Assembly: GCA_003833135.1 (NCBI GenBank)
Contig: QZLH01000423.1
Coordinates: 1-64,000, forward strand
Source: Oehlia diaphana
Taxonomy: Eukaryota; Glomeromycota; Glomeromycetes; Glomerales; Glomeraceae
Length of the DNA stretch: 64,000 nucleotides
Direction: 5' to 3'
The notes under the pieces: generated by a model
Databases searched by the model: none
The model's input: the letters and a program-made list of their open reading frames with translations, nothing else
What the model was told of the DNA's origin: nothing
Part shown: positions 37,108 through 49,475 of the stretch, piece after piece
Layout of the letters: each line of letters opens with the position of its first letter
How positions within the stretch are numbered: the first letter of the stretch is position 1
Position numbers and translations under genes: made by a program

Positions 37108-37222
37108 GCTGAACATGAAAAGGGTACCAATGAGTACCTGATAAAAAAAAAGATTGGATAATTTATTGCTATGTTTGCTATGTGAAAAACATGGTGATAA
37201 CCAAATGCACACTCTCCGAGAG
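37108..37222 (+). pseudogene. Remnant of exons 11-12 of the dual kinase-like gene
   Basis: 'aacatgaaaagggtacca' then 'gataaaaaaaaagattgga' (37113-37159) corresponds to exon 11 (HEKVPR…DKKDWKK). 'tttgctatgtgaaaaacatgg' then 'ccaaatgcacactctccgag' (37175-37220) corresponds to the FVCEHK.QWH part of exon 12. The intervening intron and many bases are lost. It is a tail fragment of an extinct copy just upstream of copy D. Confidence 0.6.
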
Positions 37223-37293
37223 ATTGTCACACAAAAAAACCCGTATCTATTGTGGTTTAGTTCGAGTTTAAAGATTTAAAAGGTCTATAATTA

Positions 37294-38010
37294 TTCAAAC
37301 TATATGGAAATTATTGTTTACATGGGCACGGCTGTTAGATCGATTTTAATATGGGGAATTTTTGCACTGGGGAAATGCTATAAAATTAATTCTTGGCGTA
37401 TAATCATTTTTCGGCGCATTACCTAAAATATGCAAGGAACGAAAACAATTTTGCTTATCATGCATAGATGACAAAAAAAAGTTTGCAGAATGCATATTTA
37501 CATTGCGTTGCAACAGCATTGAACTAAACCTATAATGTACTTTTAAATGAAAAATGGGTTTGACAATGACAATATATTTAATTTTATTTTACAATATAAT
37601 ACAATTTAAAATTAATTCATTCGAAACATATTTATGAATATGGAATTTAAAACGATCTTTTGGTTTTATTATAAATGTATTACTTTACTAGGATTCGTCA
37701 GGAATAAATTTTCCCAATGAAGTCATGGGCGTCTGTATAGAAAATTTACGTTCTAAAAAGAGAATAATAAAATAAAAATAAAAAATTATACGTGCGTGTG
37801 AAATATATTTTTCTGTATTACAACATATATAAATTAACATTAGAAATTATCTAAGTTTCTTTATAAATCTCATCTTCATTCTATTGTCTAATAAGAATTG
37901 TTCTTTTATGTGGGACAGTAAATTGTATATCTTACTTCTTTTCGATTGAATTTGTTATTACCCTCACTTTTTTTTTTTATTTTTAACAAACAAAAAAAAA
38001 TTCTTTAAAC
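37294..38010 (+). promoter_or_regulatory. Conserved 5' block upstream of copy D
   Basis: Ordered match to the C and B blocks: 'tatggaaattattgtttac', 'gggcacggctgttagatcga' (37324), 'tgcatatttacattgcgttg', 'gaactaaacctataatgtac' (37521-37540), 'tttctttataaatctcatct' (37856-37875), 'tatgtgggacagtaaatt' (37907-37924) and 'atcttacttcttttcgatt', ending in an A-rich stretch before the ATG. Confidence 0.55.
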
Positions 38011-41000
38011 ATGCATAATAATTTAGGAGACAAGCTTGAGGGTAAAATTGGAGGTAATTAATCTCTCTAATTAATTGAGTAACAATCATGTAACATGAAT
38101 TAAATAAAATTATTTTAATAGAACGATATAAAATTATAAGAAATTTCCGATACGGTAAAGACCTTAACGTTTATAAAGCCTATGAAGTGAATAATGATAA
38201 ATCAAGAGTTCCTTATGTGATAAAATCTTATAAAACAAGAGAAGCATTCGAAATAGAGTCACAAGCGTTAGAAATATTAAAGGATGCACCGGTAAATTAT
38301 TTTTTTTTGTATGTGTGAATTACATTTGAAAAAAAAAAAAATTTGATATGAATTTATTTTTTGTGCAAATTATATAGAATATTATGCAAATGATAGACGT
38401 TTACTCACAGCAAACAATTATTGTTTGTGAATGTGCCTTGTATGACCTGGAAACATTTTTAAGCCATCAAGACTATAGTCAGCGACATAGAGAGGAAGGT
38501 GATATAATAAAGGTAAATTTTTATATAATAATCTCGTCGACTTTTTTTTTATAAAATGAAATTCTTATACATAAATATATATTACTAGAGTATTGTTTCA
38601 GGTCTCATGGAACTTCAAAAGCATAATATAGGTAAATTTTCTGAATAATAACATCGTCTATCAGCCATCTGTCCGCAGCAATTTTAATTGACGACATGAT
38701 TATTTTAATACAGTGCATACTGAATTAGCACCGAAAAATATAATGTACTTTCAAGAAAAAGATGGTTACACTGAAAGATGGAAGTTAATTGATTTTGACT
38801 CTGCATGTATTGCTGATAAAGATGATGTAAAAATTATGACGAATTATTCAGCTCCTGAAATTATAAGAGCACGCGAGAATGGAACAGAAATTAAAGCAAA
38901 TTTTGCGATGGACATGTTTTCTTTTGGGCTCGTTTTATATTTTCTTGAAACAGGTATTTAGGTATTTTTTTTTAATACGCATTAAATTCCAATTAAAAAT
39001 AAAATTTTATTAAGAAATGACATTCTTTATTATAATAATCAAAAATCTAATTAATTAGGTCAACATTATTGGGATGGAGAGAGTGAAGTAGCGAAAGAAG
39101 AAATGATATCAACAAAACACTTATCAATTATTGATGTTCATGATCCTTCTGCTTGTTTTATTATAAAAGAATTTCTTAGCAAAACTATAATAAATCGAAT
39201 GACACTGCAAAAATTTATGGTAATCGTGTAATTCAACAATTTTTAATTTCGTTATTTTAATGTTCATATTCTAATTATTATTATTTTGATAGCAATCATC
39301 ATATTATTCCGGAGAATCAGGTAAGCAAATAAAACAAAGAATAAATTAATTAATATTTAATTATCATATATTAAGATAATTTTATCGAACGTATAGAAAA
39401 AAAAATGTACAGAACAAGTCTAACGATATTAGGTGATCCGATCTTGGAAGGTGAATATACGATAAGAAAGTGTGATTTCACATTTATTTTTTGATTTAAT
39501 TTGAATTTACATTTAGAACCAACGAATATTGCTAATAATGAATATGATACTGATTATATACGTGGAATGAACGACGTAGAATTTCGATTATATCAACAAG
39601 TAGGGAGCTGGAATATTTAATTTTCTTAAATTATTACTTCAAGATATTTCTTCAAGTTAATTGCGAAAAAAAATATTTCTTTTAGGAAACATTTAAAATT
39701 TTCCTCGAAAAATATCATAACGAAATGAAAAAAAGCCTAGAAATTATGAGCAGTAAAATTGATAATTGTACAAAAGCTGTAGAGGGTTTAACTACGAAAA
39801 TTCCACAATGGGTAAGTAATTTTTAAATTTCAAATTCATTTATTAATTAATTAAAATTAAAAAAAAAAAATCCTTTTTTATTTTATAAAAAAAAAACAGT
39901 TGGTCAAGGTTAAACATGAAAAGGTACCAAGAGTGTTTGTTATGGTCCCTGATAAGAAAGATTGGAAAAAACCAACGTATGTAAAATATTTTTTTTTAAA
40001 AATAAAAAAATTCTTTTATTCAACCATTATTTTATTTTTAAATTGCATTTATTCATTATAGAGCATGGATGTTATCAAAGCCCTTTCGTCTTTTATTTGT
40101 TTGCGAGCATAAAGGACAGTGGCACATTCCGGAACAAGCGGGTTACAAAGTTCTTCAAGTTCCTCAGTTTATTAAAAAATATGGACCTTGGATAAGTCTT
40201 TGGTAAATTATAAAAAAAAAAATTATTCTCATAATATTATATTATTTTATTTTTTACCATTTAATAACCGATATTTTATAAATTTTGATAATAGTTTAAC
40301 AGCATTATCTGGCGTTATGGGTGTTATGGCACCAAGCATATTTAACGTATTTCCAACCGGTATCGCTAATATTCTATCAGCAGTATTTAATACGGCAGAT
40401 AAACCTGGCTTTATGCAAGAAATCATTGATACAATTGACATTGGTGGAAAAACTATAGACGATGAATGTCCTAATTTTAATCCTTTGAGCAAAGAGCGTA
40501 ACATTCCTTATCAAATGATAAATGAAACAGGGCTTCGTGAACTCAAAAGTATGTAATTTTTTTTTTTTTTTGATCACCTTTTTTTCATCTAGATTAAAAA
40601 ATTTTTTATTTTAGGATTTCTTGATACAAATGAAAGTACGAATCAATATGGTGGATTAGTACAATGCGTCGAAGAAGGCACTGGAGAAATATTATGGCTT
40701 TGTGAAAATCATAGGGATGGATATTGTGCTAGACAATCATCTCGGGAATATTCGTCACGTAAAACATCAAATCAATATCCGAAAAATATAATTGTACCAC
40801 CAATACATACACATCCAGCTGAATCTACATACGTACCACCAACAACTCCAATACATACACGCGCGGCTGAAACTACATATGTACCGCTAAAATTTCCTTC
40901 TCCAGTTGAAGTATCATCAAATATTTCATTACCTACTCCTCCGGTTGAATTATCATCAAATATTCCTTTACCTACTTCTCCTGGGTTTCCCATCTCTCCG

Positions 41001-42714
41001 GTTGAAACTATATTCGTACCACCAGTATCAGATGATGATGATAAAAAATCATATAATAATGACATTGACTTAACCAAAAAATTTGACTATGTATATAAAA
41101 TACTTTGCGAAGTAATAGAGAACGCTGTTGCGTCTAAAAGAAAACACTTTAGAAACGATGATATTAGAGAAATTGCACAGAAAATGAAAGAACATTTGAT
41201 TAGCTTTAAATCATTAACTCTAGAGAATGACCAAAAATATAAACTTACAAGAACTTTAGAAAATCAGGAATACTTATATATTCATTTTTTAAGATTAATT
41301 GTACGTTATTGCATTGGTAAGTTGTTTATTTTTTCTTTTCCTTAAATAATTACATTGGTTTGCTAATTCGATTTTTTTTATTAATATTAGTAAAAGATGA
41401 TTATACAGTCGTTTCGTTTACAAAGCAAATGTCATTTTTGTGTAGTGACTTAATCGATATTAATAGGTTAGTGTATAAATCTATTTTTTTTATTATAACC
41501 TAAAATGTATGATTCTAATTTATTTATTTTCTTTCGATGGATTTTACATGTAGAATAATTGGTGCCGGGAAATTATTCAATGAACATTTATCAAAATTAG
41601 TAATTATTAATAACGATTTCCAACTTAAATTTGAACGTTTCGTTAATGATCCGGATCTTAAAGTAAACGTTAATGATGATGATTTAAGTATAATTAGTGA
41701 TAAAGATTTATCTAAATGGTATCATATAGCAAATCAAGTGTGTAGAGTTTCTGAGGAAGTAATTGAAGGAGATTTTTACAAAACGACCAAACGTTCTTTA
41801 AATAATAAGATTGTCGCGGGAAAATCGTTAAAACACCTAAATAACAATGATACTTTTTTATGCATCGAGAAAGAGATTTATCTTTACCATAAACATCAAC
41901 TGAATAATAATGATTATATAATTAAATTTCTTGGTTATACAGTTTTCAACTGTAAACTAATGTTGTTTTATGATTACGCAAAATATGACGACCTCTTCAC
42001 ATATTTCCAATCTAATCATAAGTCATTGAATCTCCTGAAAGATTGTAAAGATAAAACCAAATTAGCATGGGATATATCTCAAGGCGTAAAATATTTACAT
42101 GATGTAAGGATTAGACGTTATATCAATTTTTCTTTTCAAACATGATTTAACGAAATTAATCATATATATCTTCTTTTTTTATATCATAGCAAAAAATTTT
42201 ACATTTGGACCTTCGAAGTGAAAATATTTTACTTGAACAAGATGAAGTAGGAAAAACATTAAAACCAAAAATTTCCAATTTTCTGTGGAGTAGAAACTTG
42301 TGTGATAACAAAACTTTCGTGTATCCAAAAATAACAATTTCACCTAAAGACAAAGTTTGGAAAAGATGGTATGATCCGGATAGGTTATTAAATAGAGAAC
42401 GTCTTGTTGCATCATCTGATGTATATAGTTTAGGATTATTATTTTGGGAAATCGCTTGGTGTAAACCAGGAAATTTGCCATTTAAAAAAGTTTCAATTAA
42501 AAATCTTCATAATCATTTACAAAAAGGCAATCAAGAAACAATGCCAAAGTTACCAATAGAATATCAACGTTGGAAGAGTATAGTAAATCATATGTGTCAA
42601 TTCAAATCAGAAGAGCGTTATGATATTGGAAGCGTAGAGATAATTATGGGAAATTTATATAAGGGAAGATCAGAATCAATGTCTTCTTTCTCATCTGATG
42701 GTACTTACTGCTAA
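38011..42714 (+). CDS. Tandem dual kinase-like protein, copy D
   Basis: Predicted 1,135-aa protein, 17 exons: 38011..38053, 38122..38291, 38378..38512, 38589..38631, 38714..38953, 39059..39219, 39293..39320, 39397..39450, 39517..39599, 39686..39811, 39900..39976, 40062..40202, 40295..40548, 40615..41316, 41391..41466, 41554..42103, 42190..42714. All junctions are canonical and in phase. Domain 1 has YVIKSY, HTELAPKN and DFD. The middle module has PRVFVMVPD, FRLLFVCEH, KKYGPW and WLCENH. The linker carries repeated 'P(T/I)PxxSPVE' units. Domain 2 has VAGKSL, HLDLRSEN and SNF. Subtype B/D. It stands about 11 kb from copy C, separated by the transposon island and the kinase-Sel1 gene, but in the same orientation. 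Function unknown, presumed the same as its paralogues. Confidence 0.8.
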
Positions 42715-43135
42715 GTTCACAATAATTACATCAATTTACTATTCAAAAGATATTCATTATATAAAACCCTAATTATTCGACATATTTTTTTCTTATTATT
42801 TACTATACTATAATTTATTTTCATATAGTATGTAATTTATTTTTTTCAAACACTCAGTTCAAACATTTTTAAATTGTAGTTTTGACTTAAGTCTTGGTGT
42901 GACTATCCGGAAAAATCTGCCATTCGTTGAAAAAAAGTTTATTGTAGAACTCAATCTACTTCTTTTGACGATTCATATCAGTGTAACCCGGGCAATTTTT
43001 GTTCTGCAAATTTCCTAGACCACTACTTTATGCAAGAAAACATCAAATGATAAATTCAACATGACTTTGTTGGCTCAAAAACATGTAAATTAGTTGTCTG
43101 ATTATTATTTATTTTCCTTATTTTATTTAATCTCC
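42715..43135. other. Intergenic 3' flank of copy D
   Basis: No gene seen. It contains a short GC-richer stretch near 42890-43030 and leads into a fragment of exon 14 of an extinct copy. Confidence 0.45.
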
Positions 43136-43216
43136 TAGAGCAAATATAGTACAACGTTTTGAAGAAAAACTCAAGGTATTATGCCTACGTGAAAAACGTA
43201 GGGATGGATATCTTTC
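43136..43216 (+). pseudogene. Remnant of exon 14 of the dual kinase-like gene
   Basis: 'gtacaacgttttgaagaaaa', 'ggtattatgcctacgtgaaa' and 'aacgtagggatggatat' (43149-43211) match the exon 14 segment encoding LVQCVEEETGEILWLCEEHRDGY, with frame-breaking changes. It precedes the 5' flank of pseudogene E, so it belongs to yet another lost copy. Confidence 0.6.
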
Positions 43217-43561
43217 AGTTTACAGTTTACTGGGATATAAAATTATTTTTAGCATTATAATCATTTTTTGTCACAATAAACAAAATTAATTTTCTTATCA
43301 TTATATTACGCATAAAAAGAAAAAAAAGTTTTTAATAAAATAATAATAATACTGTAATAAAAATAGAATTTTATAATGATAAATCTTGATCGATAGTACT
43401 ATATAATTCTAAGTATACTTTATATTAATTACTACTACTAGGGTCATAAGTTCTCATGGTTGTTCTGTTTAATAATAATAAATTCGGAAAACTACGTTCT
43501 CAACTCAATAATTTTGATGTTGGTTTCTCCCCTTTTTTAAAAAAAAGAGAAATTTTTTAAT

Positions 43562-45435
43562 ATGTATGGATAATTTGTCTTGCCACGTTCATCAGCCGAT
43601 CAACTAGGTTTGATGCTATAATGTAAATTTGATTAAAATAAAAAAAGGTGTAAAATGATGTGTAATTATAAGAGATTATCGATAAGGTAAAGATCTTAAA
43701 CGTCTATGAAACGAACAAACTAAACTTCATGTGATATTAACAAATTAAATACCTTTTTTTATTGGTTAAACTCCTGATAGCAAAAATATTACACCTGAGA
43801 ATCAGGTGAGATAGCCGAGCCATTGCTAGTAACAGGTAATATTGTGATTGTAAACGAAGCATGATATTTAAGCTATTTCTTCTAATTGTGAAAAGATCCT
43901 TTTAGGAAGTATTTTAAAACTTTCCCTAAAAATAATCAAAACGAAGCCTAGAAATAACGAGAAATATAAATTTATAATTTTACGGAAACTGCAGAGGATT
44001 TACTAATTAGTAAGTAATTTTTAACCGGTAAAGTAATTCAATTAATACATTTATTATAAACAATAACACAATAATAATTGTCATTAGAAAACAACTTTAC
44101 CAATATAATTGATCTTTGATTATCTTTTTGTTTATTATCATACCAACTTGGACATAAATGATTAAGACTGTTCACATATTCACACAGATTTCATAATATC
44201 ATCGTTTATAAAGTGCTTTACATCTGCATCGCAAATAAAGTATTATGCATACATCATCTAATATGACATTCATATATGATTCGCCTTCTGAACTGACCAA
44301 AGAAGCAGGAGAAGTAGGCAGGAAATTTTTAGTAGTTTGTCTATTATTCACAATCTTTAAATAAGTCTTGAAAGATCTGATGAATTACGGTTCAGTTAAA
44401 TATATATAATTGCCGTTCTGAGATCGGGGCATCTTTTGCCTCGAACGTATTAAACGTGTCATGAATAACTTCTGTTTATAATTTACCAGTAAATTATCCT
44501 GAATCTTAAATTGAGACTTTTATGGCCTGATTGATCTGTTCGCAGTCAAATAAAGATGAATGAGGTTTGATAAAATTCATCTTATAATTGATAGAATTGA
44601 ATAAATATAGTGTTAAAAAAATAGTGTAGTACACGAATTAAAAAAGCAACTTGCTACTTGCTACATACGTTGGTTTTTCTAATCTTTTTGATCAGGGCCC
44701 GGAACCATAAAGATGAATTTTCTTTAATATTTTTTCGATTGATTTTATATATAGCATAATTAAAGCAAGGCATTTTTCAACAAACATTTGACAGGATTAA
44801 TAGAGGATTTAAAATCACTGTGACATGAATATTCACAAGAATTCCGCAGTTGGATAGTTTCGTTAATAAACCAGATCTTTACGTAAATATGGATGATTCA
44901 ATCATAATAAGTGATAAAACGATATCATATAACAAATCAAGCACGTAGAATTTCTCTGACAGAAAATCTTTTAAGATTTTCGCGAGAAATAATAACAATT
45001 ATACTTTATTTTGTACTGGTTAATTCAGTTTATCAATTTCAAACCAATGTTTTTATGATTATACGAAATATGACATCATATTCCTTAAGTCATTGATCTC
45101 AGGACGTAAAATATTTGCATGATGTAAGAATTAAAACGCGGTATAATCACATGTATTTATAATATATTTCCATTGTTTACAGCAAAAAATTTTTACATTT
45201 AGATTCTTCGAAGTACAATTATTTTGCTTATGTTATTGTGTTATCCCAAAAATAAGGAAAAAGAAGATATGACCTCATCTAATATGTATAGTTTGGGAAA
45301 TTTGACATTTGAAAATTTCAACTGCAATCTTTACGCTCCAATAGACATCCATAGTAAGCAAAATGTGTCACTTAAAATCAGGAAAACTGTATGATATTAG
45401 TATTAGAAGCCGTATGGGAATATTATTTAAGGGAT
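43562..45435 (+). pseudogene. Decayed dual kinase-like gene, copy E
   Basis: Ordered but broken matches to the intact copies: an ATG and A-run region (43562), exon 2 ('aattataagagattatcgat…ggtaaagatcttaaacgtct', 43660-43705), exon 7 ('gagaatcaggtga', about 43797), exon 10 (43905-44008, including 'aacgaagcctagaaat'), exon 16 (44745-45125, with 'agcataattaaagc' and the end 'atatttgcatgatgtaagaatt') and exon 17 (45180-45435, starting 'cagcaaaaaatttttacattt' and ending near 'attatttaaggga'). There are many frameshifts, stops and missing exons. Upstream sequence (about 43430-43540) also resembles the shared 5' block ('ctagggtcataag'). It terminates the array on the right. Confidence 0.75.
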
Positions 45436-45703
45436 GATTACATTGATTATATTAGTAACTTAATCACAACAGTTACTTATTCTTCCATAATCAATCTAAT
45501 TATCAAATATATAACAGACTTTTCTATTGTCATACAAATGCAAGTGATATAAACTTTTTAGACATTTTAAAATGGTACGAATTGTTTATTGTTTATATTA
45601 CGTAAACAATCACTTTAAATCGGACAAAATAAATATAAATATAAATTCGATAATTAATAATTAACTCTCAACACTCTCAACTTTATTTTTCTTAATTAAC
45701 AAA

Positions 45704-46745
45704 ATGATTTTCTTTTTAAGAAAATTAATAATGGAGGATATTGAAAGGAATACGCAAGAAGAACATTCTAACAAATTTAATAAAGACTTCTTATTTTATA
45801 TTTTAACAACACTTGGACTTTTAATATACGTCGGAACAAACTTATACATTTCATATATCGCCGATTATAAACTTTTCGTTTGGCATCCAATTTTAATGGC
45901 TATTATGATATTAATATCAACCCAGGGTAAATGAAAACTTATTTAAAATATAAGATTACCTTCTATGGTGAATTTTCGAATCTTTTCTATTCTATTTCTT
46001 CGATTAGGTACAATCGTTCTTCAAAAAGCTGTGAAGAAGCAAGAAAAGGCTCGAAGTCTTTTTTTTCATAAATTGATGCAAATATTTAGTTTGATTTGTC
46101 TCATTATTGGCTTTATAGTAATTTATTACAATAAATCGATCAAAGGCAGTACTCATTGTAAGTCAGTGCAAAATTTTCTTAATTTTAATTATTCAGTATA
46201 CTAATACCAAATAATACAAATCATTATTACTATTTTATATATATATATTTTCTATAGATAAAACATATCATGCAAAGATCGGGTTGATTGCATTTATTGT
46301 ATATATAATTCAGTTAATAACAGGCTTAACATTAATTTTTTTTCCATCATTACTTGGTGGAATATCAAAATCAAAAAAATATTATAAACATCATAGACTT
46401 ATCGGATATATAAATTTATTATTAATCTGGTTATCGGCCATAACATCAACTCGGGCAAATTGGATAACAAAGCATTTTAATCAACATTGGATTTGGATTT
46501 TTTCAATTGGGCTAATTATTATTGGAATTATTGGAAGAATCAATGTCAACAAAATTAAAATATGTAATATAAAATGTAATTTTTCGTCTTTCGTTAATTT
46601 TACTCAATATATTCTGATATATAGTCAAAAAAATCAAACACATCAAACAAATAGGTAAGTTAACAAAGATTTTTACGTCTTTTTACGTTATAATTTTTTC
46701 AATATTGAATAATGAATCTATTTTAGTGACATTTTATTGGAGTAA
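45704..46745 (+). CDS. Cytochrome b561-domain membrane protein
   Basis: Predicted 262-aa protein, four exons: join(45704..45926, 46008..46157, 46258..46654, 46727..46745). The last exon adds only six residues (SDILLE). It has five to six hydrophobic helices. The four conserved histidines of the b561 haem-binding core are visible: one in LFVWHPILM, one in FFHKLMQ, one in TYHAKIGLIAF and one in KHHRLIGY, each at the start or end of a membrane helix as in the family. Known b561 proteins bind two haems and move electrons across membranes, usually from ascorbate or for ferric reduction. It has no DOMON domain or other extra domain. The first 35 residues are polar, so the N-terminus is probably cytosolic. 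Ile/Phe-rich composition reflects the AT bias. The short last exon is the least certain part. Confidence 0.75.
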
Positions 46746-47106
46746 TATCTTTAAAAAGAGGTTATTAAAATAAGCTTTAAGCTGCGGAAAGTCTGTGGCA
46801 TCATGTGATGCTAATTTAAAGCTTAAAGTTTAAAAGTTACGAATAAATAATAAACTGATTATCCTTTTTTATTTTCCCACAATTCTTTCAAATCTTTCCG
46901 AGAGATACCGGAAAATACTTTAAGCATCTTACATATCATCTATTAAGAGGATAACGTAAAAGATTGACAAACACAAAATCATATGAAATTCAGATATTCA
47001 TTCCCTAAATTACAATGATCGATTATTTAAGTATTCTCGAATTTTATATAATTCTTTTCAAAAAAAAAAAAAAATTAGAACCAAAATATATTTTTTTTTT
47101 TTATCA
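46746..47106. other. Short intergenic region
   Basis: A 361-base spacer between two plus-strand genes. It contains an A-run (47061-47074) and T-run (47090-47102) just upstream of the next ATG, probably promoter sequence. Nothing else was recognised. Confidence 0.5.
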
Positions 47107-47997
47107 ATGGGTTCAGGTTTCTCTCAGTGTTTTCAATGTGTTCATCATTTAAAAAAACCATATCGACCTTCAATTATTACCATTTCTCAGAATGCAACAT
47201 CCTTAGTTCCAGATTTCAATAGTCATGATAATAATATAAATTTATTTACTTCAATATTTATATCACATCTTTTAGAAGAAGCTGAACGCAAATTAAATTC
47301 TCTCGATTATGATAAATCAATTAATCTTCTTTTAAGAGCATCTCAACTAGGTTCCGTGTATGCCTCTGTAAAATTAGGTTCAATTTATTCATCAATATTT
47401 TCAGATTATAATACTGCTTCAGTTTATTATTTTATAGCGTTAAAACTTACTTTAATGATTCCACATTCATCATGGGATATTGATCTTATTCTTGAAACCG
47501 TTTATGCTTTAACAAAATTATACAATAATCTATTAAGTGATCCAAATAATTTAGATATTTTAAATCATGGTATTAAATTAATGATTGAAATAGATAAAAT
47601 TTTACAAGATCCTTATATTATAAGAATTTTTACTTATAATCAAAATCAAAAAAGAAGGGCTTCTCGTATTCATATAAATTATTGTCTTGCAATAACTGCT
47701 AATTCAAGAGGTGATCTTTTAGAAGCATTAAAAAGTTTCGAAGAATGTGAATTAATCGGTCAATGTGGTATAGAGAGTGCTGATAAATTAGTTAAAAAAT
47801 CTTATTCTTATATGCAAAGATTAGATTCTTCAAGACCAAAAGTGAGTCCAATTTGTGTTCAATGTAATTATGAAGCTAGAGATTTAATAGATATTTGGAA
47901 TTTATTGATTTGTAAAAAGTGTAAAAATGTAGCTTGTTGTGGGAGGGAATGTTTAGATAAACATATAATTATATCTCATCTCGGAAGACCATGTTAG
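47107..47997 (+). CDS. MYND-type zinc-finger protein with helical repeat region
   Basis: Intronless 296-aa frame. The N-terminus MGSGFSQCFQC fits an N-myristoylation signal followed by cysteines that could be palmitoylated (inference). Residues about 50-235 are helical with TPR/Sel1-like spacing (LLEEAERKLNSLDYDKSINL, ASVKLGSIYSS, AITANSRGDLLEALKSF). The C-terminal 50 residues hold a cysteine/histidine cluster of MYND form: CVQC, then CKKC, then VACCGREC, then H…H…C at the very end. MYND fingers usually bind proline-rich peptides in partner proteins. Convergent with the methyltransferase on the other strand, with 55 bases between the stops. The precise partner is unknown. Confidence 0.75.
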   Translation: MGSGFSQCFQCVHHLKKPYRPSIITISQNATSLVPDFNSHDNNINLFTSIFISHLLEEAERKLNSLDYDKSINLLLRASQLGSVYASVKLGSIYSSIFSDYNTASVYYFIALKLTLMIPHSSWDIDLILETVYALTKLYNNLLSDPNNLDILNHGIKLMIEIDKILQDPYIIRIFTYNQNQKRRASRIHINYCLAITANSRGDLLEALKSFEECELIGQCGIESADKLVKKSYSYMQRLDSSRPKVSPICVQCNYEARDLIDIWNLLICKKCKNVACCGRECLDKHIIISHLGRPC

Positions 47998-48052
47998 AAT
48001 GAATGAAAAAAAAAAAATTTAGTTTGAATTCATTTGTACATATTTAATTATA

Positions 48053-49475
48053 CTATAAATTATTAATGATGTAAATTGATATTAAATGATGTAAATTGAT
48101 ATTAAATGTTGAAAGATATGTTATCCAATAATATTTATAATGTGGTTTTTTAGTTGCCCAGGTAATATGATGATTAATATAAGTTTTATGTGTATCTAAT
48201 TCTTTGTCAACAATTTCTTTAATAGTACGATTATATTCATCTTCACTTATACTCATATATGAAGATAACCAAGGTTGCATTGTAAGATATGACTCTTTTA
48301 AATTCGATGCCCATATTTCTCCTATTTTACCGCCCCATCTAAATAAATATTCGTAAATTAATATGAAATTTTACATGACATGAAATTATTCGGTAAAAAA
48401 AAAATAATACACACCTTCCAACAGCTATCGATTGATATGACTCATTTATGTCTTTGAATCCTGCTAATTTTACAATTTCACCAAATCTACGAGTAATTCT
48501 TAGATCTATATCTCGTAACTCTAATGCCGCCTTTACTTTATGAAAATAATGGAGAAATTATTAAAAAGTTATAATATACATTTTTATAAATATCTAAATT
48601 ATATACTTACAACAATTGGATTGAACTTTTTCCAATAAAGGTCCAGCAGATAATGCTTAAAAAAACAAAAAAACAAATAAATAAATGTAACAATTCATAA
48701 TAGATTTTTATAAATATTTCAAAAGCTTTTTACAAAAATTACTTACCATAGCCATCACCCCCCTGAAATTCTATAATACCATTAGGTTTTAATACTCTAT
48801 ACATCTCTAACAATAAAGGTAGCCAATATTTACTTTTAATATCGGTAAATAAACATCTTGACCAGATGTAATCAAAAGTATTATCAACCCATGGCAATCC
48901 AAATATAATATTTCCAAGAAAAAATTTACAATTATAAGGTTTAATTTTTGATGGAAAATCAACTAAATCTATACCATATACATTTACATCTGGAAATTCA
49001 TGAGCCATCTCTTCACACCATAATCCCGAACCACATCCTACATCCTGTTTAATTGAAATTTTGTATTACGTATATATGCATAAATAAAAAGAATTTTTAA
49101 TGAAATTATAGTTACCAATATTTTTGAACCTGGTTTGAGATGTTCTTTTAAAGGTACTTTATAATTTCCATTACAAACATGTTTAAGTGCAAAATGTGTT
49201 GAATGTACTCTATAACCTTCTTCAATTTCATTTGGAAACTTTTACAAAATTTTAAATGTTATTAAAATTAATTTTTTTTTCTAGGAAAAATATACATATA
49301 GTAAATAACTTACTACGTAATCAGACTTTAAATCATCCTCGTTATCATCACCACCATTATTTTTTTCTTTTACAGTAGCCCAATCAAAATTTGGTTCCAA
49401 TATAAGATTAATGTTTTCTTGGCTTTCAGATTTTTCATTACAAGTTGATTCTTTTCTAGATATTTTTGCACCCAT
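48053..49475 (-). CDS. SAM-dependent methyltransferase, class I (copy 3)
   Basis: Predicted 344-aa protein, six exons: complement(48053..48338, 48415..48535, 48611..48655, 48747..49044, 49116..49238, 49314..49475). Starts MGAKISRK, again with a Gly2 that could be myristoylated. The first 60 residues are acidic and low-complexity. Motif I is split by an intron: exon 2 ends KPGSKIL and exon 3 opens DVGCGSGLW. Then come VYGIDLVDFP, DNTFDYIWSR and RVLKPNGIIEFQ, the classical order for class I methyltransferases. The C-terminal exons carry the RWGGKIGEIWA motif that other copies show as SWGGKLGEF. The ATG at 49475 follows an A-run; an in-frame GTG upstream was not used. The substrate is unknown. 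Confidence 0.82.

Noticed and set aside
36460..37230. Two minus-strand open frames between the kinase-Sel1 gene and copy D
   Set aside because: One overlaps the exon 11-12 remnant, which reads on the plus strand; neither has motifs or splice support.
44911..45096. Open frame of 61 codons inside copy E
   Set aside because: It is a shifted-frame piece of exon 16 of the decayed copy, not an independent gene.
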